Shown: positions 9,401 through 13,697 of the stretch, piece by piece
How the letters are laid out: each line of letters opens with the position of its first letter
How positions within the stretch are numbered: position 1 is the first letter of the stretch
DNA from: Phoronis ovalis
Taxonomy: Eukaryota > Phoronida > Phoronidae
Reading direction: 5' to 3'
DNA length: 13,697 nucleotides
NCBI GenBank assembly: GCA_028565635.1
Contig: JAOXYB010036706.1
Span: forward strand, 1-13,697
Program-made: the position numbers and the translations under genes
Notes under the pieces: model-generated
Seen by the model: only the letters and a program-made list of their open reading frames with translations
Databases searched by the model: none
Told to the model about the DNA's origin: nothing

Positions 9401-12400
9401 ATGATGCGTATCAGCAGGTGCTTAGCTTGAATTGGTACCCGGAATTGATACAGTTGGCAAAATTAAAATAATAGAAATTAATTATAAGTAAATTTAGTAT
9501 AAATTGCAAGTTGGTATATCTATGTTGTGTATAAAAAACAGTCGTTGTGTAGAGATATTTTTCGGACAGATCTTCTTGTAAATTATGAACCACATTCTCT
9601 ATTTATGGACTGATGTTGTTACATTAATCCTCGAAACTGAAATGTGTAAACTTTTTCATTTGTTATTTCAATAGTCACTCAACGAGGTGGTCAGTCAAAT
9701 GAAATTTTACAGTCTTATGATCTTACTAATGTAGATGGGTAAGCTTTTATAGTAATATGTATACAGTATAAATCGTAATAGGCATGGTGCAGTAACAATT
9801 GTAGTTCTAGCATCAATTTACGTTTTTGTTCTTGCAATGGATCAGTTGCCAGTTTACCGAGACCTCATTGGAGAAACAATATATTGGTCTTACAATATCT
9901 TCTAATGCAGTTTCTTTAACAGATGCTTAAGTAAATACAACGACGGGAAAAATGAGAGTCTTTCAATATATTGTTTATACTTCAAAACTTCTCAGAAACA
10001 TAAATACATGCGTAAATGTAAATTCTCAGAATTATTTAATCAAAGAAATGCCCTACAGGTAATTCCACTATGAGAGTAATATCGCTAGACATGTTTCACA
10101 TTGAATATTGCACAAAAGGGTACTAATGTCACTTTTTCCATTTAGTGTTCTGGCAGTTGGCGGCGATGGTACAGTTTCGGACATCATAAACGGGCTAGTT
10201 GATAGAGTACTGGCAGATCACGATCTTGATCCAAATAACTCGAATATTACGATACCACAGATACCAGTCCGTGTGGGGATTATTCCTGCTGGTACGTTTA
10301 TAGACTCTTCATGTATTAATCTTTTTCTGCAAAAATATACCCATTGAAGAAATGTTTTTTAAAAATGTTTATTACTAAGTACGTAACTGTAAAAATCAAA
10401 CAAGTATATGTCGATAAAAGATTATGAAATAGTTTTTGCGAATTACGTACTACACTGCTGTAACATATAGCAAATATTGAACAAACACTAAAAGCTGATG
10501 ACAAATTAAATTATGCAAAATGTTGTCTTTGGAGCTCCTGTACCTTGTATTTTTTAAAAATTGCATCGATAACTGTATTGGATCTAAATTTTCCTAGCAA
10601 TATGAAATAATCCTCTAGATTACCGGTATGTTTTATAGGTTCTGGAGATAGATACTCTCTTCTTACAGCTGGACATAAGGAACCAACAACAAGCGCTCTA
10701 AGAATTATAAGAGGTTTCCCATGCACTTAAATGCTGCAAACTATTTTCATAGAAATCACACGATAATTTCGCTCAGTTCAAGCGCTACTTTTCTAGAAGT
10801 AACTGCATGCAAGCTAGCTGTCATTTTATAAAAGTCATTTTATTCAGTCATGAAAACGGCTTATCAACTTTACCAGTGTAATTTGTAAATCACAATCAAG
10901 CGATAATAAGAAAAACAAAAAGACTTTATATATATGACATCGTATTTTTCTAGGGGAAGAGATCTTGACAGACATATGTTCCATACATCAAGGTGAAAAG
11001 TTCATAAAATGGACTTGTTTGATGGCGGGTTATGGTGCATTCACAGATCCGTTGTACTGGAGTGAAGGGTGGCTAAGATGGTTGAGCACTGCAAGATATA
11101 TGTATGCTGGTGAGTTTATATATAAACCAATAACAAAAATACAATGCGTAGTAGGGTTGATTTTAACTTCATTTGATAAGTGGATTCATTTAAAATGTTC
11201 CCCACTCCTGGTCCGTCTAATATATTTACTGCAAAATACGGTAACTATTTAAAGACGAAGATTACAATTTATTGTTTACCTTGTTTTCATCATACTGCAT
11301 TCCCCCCGGCCATTAACTATATTTAATAAAATAGATTGATAACTTTTGTTTGTCAAAATATGCAGGATCATTAATCTTGATATTTCTGTTTCAGTTCTAC
11401 GTTCTATTTATTTGCATCGCAGTTTTGATGCAGAAATAGAATATTTGCCAGCAAACAGTAATGCAGATGACTTCAGGACATCTAATTTTTCGCTGAAACA
11501 AGACAATAACAGTAAAGTTTCCATAATTTGTTTCTTGCTGAAAGTCCTGTAGATACCAATCGATTTCTATTTTTCTTGACGCTATGGCGCTTAAATACTG
11601 TGTGCTGTGGCTGATATAAGATATCTTCGTAAAACTGTATGTTCTAGATAGGTACATGCAGGTTTGGTCAAAATAGCTTTGGTTTTTCGAAGTCGGATGT
11701 TCCACCGAAAGTTACAGGAATAAATCACGTTTGCATATGCTATAATAAATTATTTACAAATCATATATATTTGATACGCTATAATAATTCTAAGTGTTTG
11801 TGCGCTTACGTAGAACCACTGAATAAAAAGTTGATTTTCATTGCACTTTTTCTATTCTGCATGTTTCGTAGCATGGCAAAGGATAACAGGCACCTTCAGT
11901 TGCTTTTGCGTATTTCCTGGCGGATTGACATTACCAGAACCAGCCGGAGAAGATTCACGACCACAACATGAACGGCATAATGATAGTTTGGGCGGGGGAT
12001 ATCACGGCATGCTTTTGCTGCATCAAACTAGTCGCTGGAATACTGTTAAATTCTTGACAGGATATTTCAGAGAAAGTAAAGAAATTGTGAGTACTTTTCT
12101 GTCTATTACATCACAATGCTAACGATGTAACGGCGTTATGCCTTGGACGAATTTATCACAAATTTTACCTTTTTAAAGTGGAATTTACCAAAAATATTTG
12201 AGCTACGGCAATGGTATGAATTTTGTCGTTTGTGATTTGGTAGTTTACCAGGGGGGGTAGCCTACTTTAAAGTACAATGGCAAAAACCTTTGTGGTCAAG
12301 CCAATTTCCTGTAATTAGAAGTAGGATACATATTAATCTTCAGTTCTCACCAGGTATTTTTCTCAGGCAATCTTTGGAATACTTTCGATGATTTATGTTA

Positions 12401-12977
12401 CTATAGAAGTGGATGAGAAAATTAATTGAGTTCTGATACCATATAGCCGTCAGCTCACACACAACTTCATACTATCTCTTTATAAAAATGTATTTCATGT
12501 CAAGCTATTCTTTTTTGTTAATGTAATAACCCACAGTACATTGTTGAAACAGTATTAATTAGGTAGTTTGACCATCTTAAACCCAATCTTGTAGTAAACG
12601 TTAAAAAAAAATATTATCTATTGTATACTTATATTTATTTTGTTGTTCCAGTGGAACTGGGATACTGTAAAAGTGATAGACGCAAAGGAACTAAAAATAA
12701 AATTTCACAGTCATATACCATTCCTTCAAAATTTGTTCATGTCAGATGGTGAAATTAGCTGGCTAGATATACCTCCAAGTTGCGAAATTCGGTAAGTTTC
12801 ATAAATTACTGGTTTAAGCAAATGCAGAAAAAATAAATGAAAATAGTCATTTTTCCAGGTATAAAGGAAAATTAATTAATTCGAAATATGTCTTTTTGTT
12901 ACAGAACACATCAGCAAGTGTTACGACTTTTTTCGTCTGGAGTATTAATACCTATGGATCAATTGCATTCCATGTAG
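6494..12977 (+). CDS. CERK: ceramide-kinase-like lipid kinase (DAG kinase catalytic fold), 11 exons
   Basis: Predicted to transfer phosphate from ATP to a ceramide-type lipid. Exons: 6494-6626, 8303-8488, 8894-9022, 9675-9738, 10146-10291, 10639-10713, 10954-11109, 11395-11511, 11872-12086, 12652-12791, 12905-12977 (TAG). Together 1,434 nt, 477 aa; human CERK has 537. All introns are GT-AG, phases 1,1,1,2,1,1,1,1,0,2. ATG 6494 has G at -3 and +4. Residues 1-106 match the CERK PH-like region (SIAVNDIIV, then FELHYIQK and WVVTISEIL). The catalytic domain begins at RPRRLLVFINP (110-120), with VAVGGDG-type LAVGGDGTVSDIINGL (173-188), VGIIPAGSGD (214-223), GYG (270-272), ARYMY (291-295) and SDGE (438-441). 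Deviations: NPDSGNN for the usual GGKG loop, LGGG at 375-378 where CERK has LGDG, and no CERK cysteine cluster between 298 and 336. It could be a CERKL-like or diverged paralogue, so substrate and activity are uncertain. Confidence 0.88.
6627..8302 (+). other. intron 1 of the lipid kinase gene (1,676 nt, phase 1)
   Basis: The donor is ACAA|GTAAGT and the acceptor CCCTTCAG|AAAG. The junction codon is AAA (Lys45). The alternative acceptor GCAG at 8314 breaks the frame. The intron is AT-rich, contains no coding sequence, and holds the tandem repeat at about 7390-8220. Confidence 0.8.
7390..8220 (+). repeat. degenerate tandem repeat, period about 340-385 nt, in intron 1
   Basis: The block ATGAAGAGATAGACATATAA, followed by AGTGTACATTTTT, begins at 7431. 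It recurs in diverged form at 7772 and 8158, giving offsets of 341 and 386 nt. Other markers repeat with the same offset. A TACAAACTTGAAACTTTGC block near 7610 matches one near 7957. ATTTTGCTTYGTTTAAAA is at 7681 and 8027. A CATTTTG-AAAAATT block near 7545 matches one near 7883. This gives about two full copies and a third partial one. A more diverged copy may start near 7300. Confidence 0.7.
8489..8893 (+). other. intron 2 of the lipid kinase gene
   Basis: The donor is AAAG|GTAAAC and the acceptor AATTTCAG|CTAAAC, phase 1. The intron is 405 nt of AT-rich DNA with nothing recognisable. Joining the flanking exons gives SEILNKAKHRPRRLLVF, colinear with human CERK. Confidence 0.8.
9023..9674 (+). 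other. intron 3 of the lipid kinase gene
   Basis: The donor is ATTG|GTATGT and the acceptor TTTCAATAG|TCACTC, phase 1, 652 nt. It contains a CT-rich stretch near 9127-9160 and a perfect 21-bp palindrome at 9181-9201, otherwise nothing recognisable. The splice yields TDVIVTQRGGQ. Confidence 0.8.
9181..9201. repeat. perfect short palindrome in intron 3
   Basis: Arms AAAGGTGAAT (9181-9190) and ATTCACCTTT (9192-9201) are exact reverse complements around a single G. The site lies just after a CT-rich stretch. No function can be assigned. Confidence 0.8.
9739..10145 (+). other. intron 4 of the lipid kinase gene
   Basis: The donor is GATGG|GTAAGC and the acceptor TTTCCATTTAG|TGTTC, phase 2, 407 nt. 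The preceding 64-nt exon is too short to stand out as an open frame but is supported by homology and phase. The join gives NVDGVLAVGGDG, which completes the nucleotide-binding motif. Nothing else is seen in the intron. Confidence 0.8.
10292..10638 (+). other. intron 5 of the lipid kinase gene
   Basis: The donor is GCTG|GTACGT and the acceptor TTTTATAG|GTTCTG, phase 1, 347 nt. The join gives IIPAGSGD, the second conserved catalytic-domain motif. Nothing else is recognised. Confidence 0.8.
10714..11394 (+). other. introns 6 and 7 of the lipid kinase gene, with exon 7 between them
   Basis: Intron 6 is 10714-10953 and intron 7 is 11110-11394, both phase 1; exon 7 lies at 10954-11109. The intron 6 donor G|GTTTCC is weak, but the protein alignment to CERK runs through it without a gap (SALRIIRGEEILTDICS). 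Intron 7 starts GTGAGT and ends TTTCAG. No other feature is recognised in either intron. Confidence 0.75.
11512..11871 (+). other. intron 8 of the lipid kinase gene
   Basis: The donor is AACA|GTAAAG and the acceptor ATGTTTCGTAG|CATGG, phase 1, 360 nt. The junction codon is ACA (Thr336). The acceptor has a relatively short pyrimidine tract, but the frame and the following WQRITGTF, matching the CERK W-x-x-x-x-G-x-F block, support it. Nothing else is seen in it. Confidence 0.75.
12087..12651 (+). other. intron 9 of the lipid kinase gene
   Basis: The donor is AATT|GTGAGT and the acceptor TTGTTCCAG|TGGAAC, phase 0, 565 nt. Short imperfect inverted matches around 12165-12250 and a G7 run near 12252 may be remnants of a repeat, but I cannot define an element. 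Confidence 0.75.
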
Positions 12978-13472
12978 TGCTGCCGAGTGTAGTGGATCTA
13001 TAATGAACAAATACCAAGATTTACTAGATAACTATTACTTAGGGAAAAAATGCAAACATGCATTCACTTCAAAGAACGGAAAACCTCAACTGATGAAGCG
13101 ATGTCAAATTATTGACACAGATAGATTGCTCATACTGCTCTTTATGTAGTCTAATCGTTAAAAGCGAAGGGTTTATAGGTTAATATTTAATTATAATATA
13201 AGATCATTTGCTAGTACTACTATAAAGCGGATGAGAAAGTTAAATGTATTACTTGTACGAAATTCGTCTGAAATCATGTGTGTTTTTGAAACTATACAAG
13301 ATTTAATTCTGCTAAAAATATTAATGTAAAATTTACTGTTTTTATTTGAAATGATTGCGATAATGCTAATTAGCTATATAAAATTTAACATGCAACATGT
13401 AAAACTTACTAAATACATATAGTGAGCTGATACTAATAATGGAGTGCCAGAATGTTTTTTTATTTAACTATC
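12978..13472. other. 3' flank of the lipid kinase gene, no gene seen
   Basis: AT-rich DNA between the kinase stop codon and the minus-strand frame at the window end. No canonical AATAAA or ATTAAA is visible; only weak variants such as TATAAA (13221, 13377) occur. The two reading frames converge here. Confidence 0.5.
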
Positions 13473-13697
13473 CTATATATGCAAGAATATAGTTGCAAAA
13501 CTGGACCACTCTAATATGAAGCAGTATGACAACGTTGCAAACACGTAACGATGTCTATTGTCCAGCAAAGGCGAGTCGTCGACAACCTCAACTTGATCTG
13601 TATCGACCCAACACTTGTCTTCCTTCTCTGGAAATGCAAACTTTCGGTGTGCCTGATCTCTGCATCGAAGGAAACTCACTTCCAGTTGATCCCCATC
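13473..13697 (-). CDS. C-terminal part of an unidentified reading frame, cut by the window end
   Basis: The frame is open from the window edge (13697) down to a TAG at 13473-13475, giving about 74 residues with no start required. The upstream half is protein-like: DGDQLEVSFLRC, then FAFPEKEDKCWVDTDQVEVV and NRHRYVF. The downstream half looks more random, so a true exon might end around 13555. The pattern of FAFPEKED-CWV followed by an acidic segment and an aromatic end recalls a small conserved C-terminal module in uncharacterised, often transposon-related, invertebrate proteins. That is memory of a pattern, not a search. Function unknown. Confidence 0.35.
   Translation of the reverse strand, partial: DGDQLEVSFLRCRDQAHRKFAFPEKEDKCWVDTDQVEVVDDSPLLDNRHRYVFATLSYCFILEWSSFATIFLHI

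Noticed and set aside
651-12977. Idea that the phosphodiesterase and lipid kinase form a functional gene cluster
   Set aside because: They share orientation but are separated by about 3.1 kb of repeat-bearing DNA, and nothing in the sequence links their expression or substrates. Proximity alone is not evidence.
12399-13243. Short near-match between 12400-12424 and 13219-13243 (ACTATA-GGATGAGAAA)
   Set aside because: It is only about 25 nt with mismatches and a gap, and the similarity does not extend to either side. It is not enough to call a repeat.
1-13697. tRNA, rRNA, CRISPR or bacterial-type operon features
   Set aside because: I scanned by eye for T-loop-like GGTTCGAATCC motifs, regularly spaced short direct repeats and Shine-Dalgarno-led gene strings and found none. 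The window is eukaryotic.

Overview
This is eukaryotic, AT-rich genomic DNA from an invertebrate-like metazoan. Both recognisable genes are animal signalling families, the coding sequence is split by GT-AG introns, and the spacer DNA is full of short non-autonomous repeats. I cannot fix the taxon from the sequence. I see no bacterial, phage or CRISPR features.

Layout, left to right. Positions 1-650 are upstream sequence with what looks like the edge of a dispersed repeat (about 1-93) and a perfect C7/G7 palindrome at 78-93. Positions 651-3363 (+) are a complete PDE10-type cyclic nucleotide phosphodiesterase (two GAF domains plus catalytic HD domain, 804 aa) with only one intron. Positions 3364-6493 are intergenic. 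They contain a foldback element with ~200-nt inverted arms (3651-4449) and a 326-bp element with ~55-nt terminal inverted repeats enclosing a minisatellite (5198-5523). Positions 6494-12977 (+) are an 11-exon gene for a ceramide-kinase-like lipid kinase (477 aa). I reconstructed it exon by exon; all ten introns are GT-AG and the reading frame is maintained throughout. Its first intron (1.7 kb) contains a ~340-385 bp tandem repeat. Positions 12978-13472 are 3' flank, and 13473-13697 (-) hold the 3' part of an unidentified reading frame that runs off the window.

The two complete genes lie in the same orientation about 3.1 kb apart. One degrades cyclic nucleotides and the other would phosphorylate a sphingolipid-type lipid. 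Nothing here shows that they work together. The most interesting points are the almost intron-free PDE10 gene beside an intron-rich neighbour, its shortened catalytic-domain loop exactly at the only splice junction, its possible C-terminal PDZ ligand, and the lipid kinase's departures from several motifs normally conserved in ceramide kinases. I found no convincing new multi-gene system.
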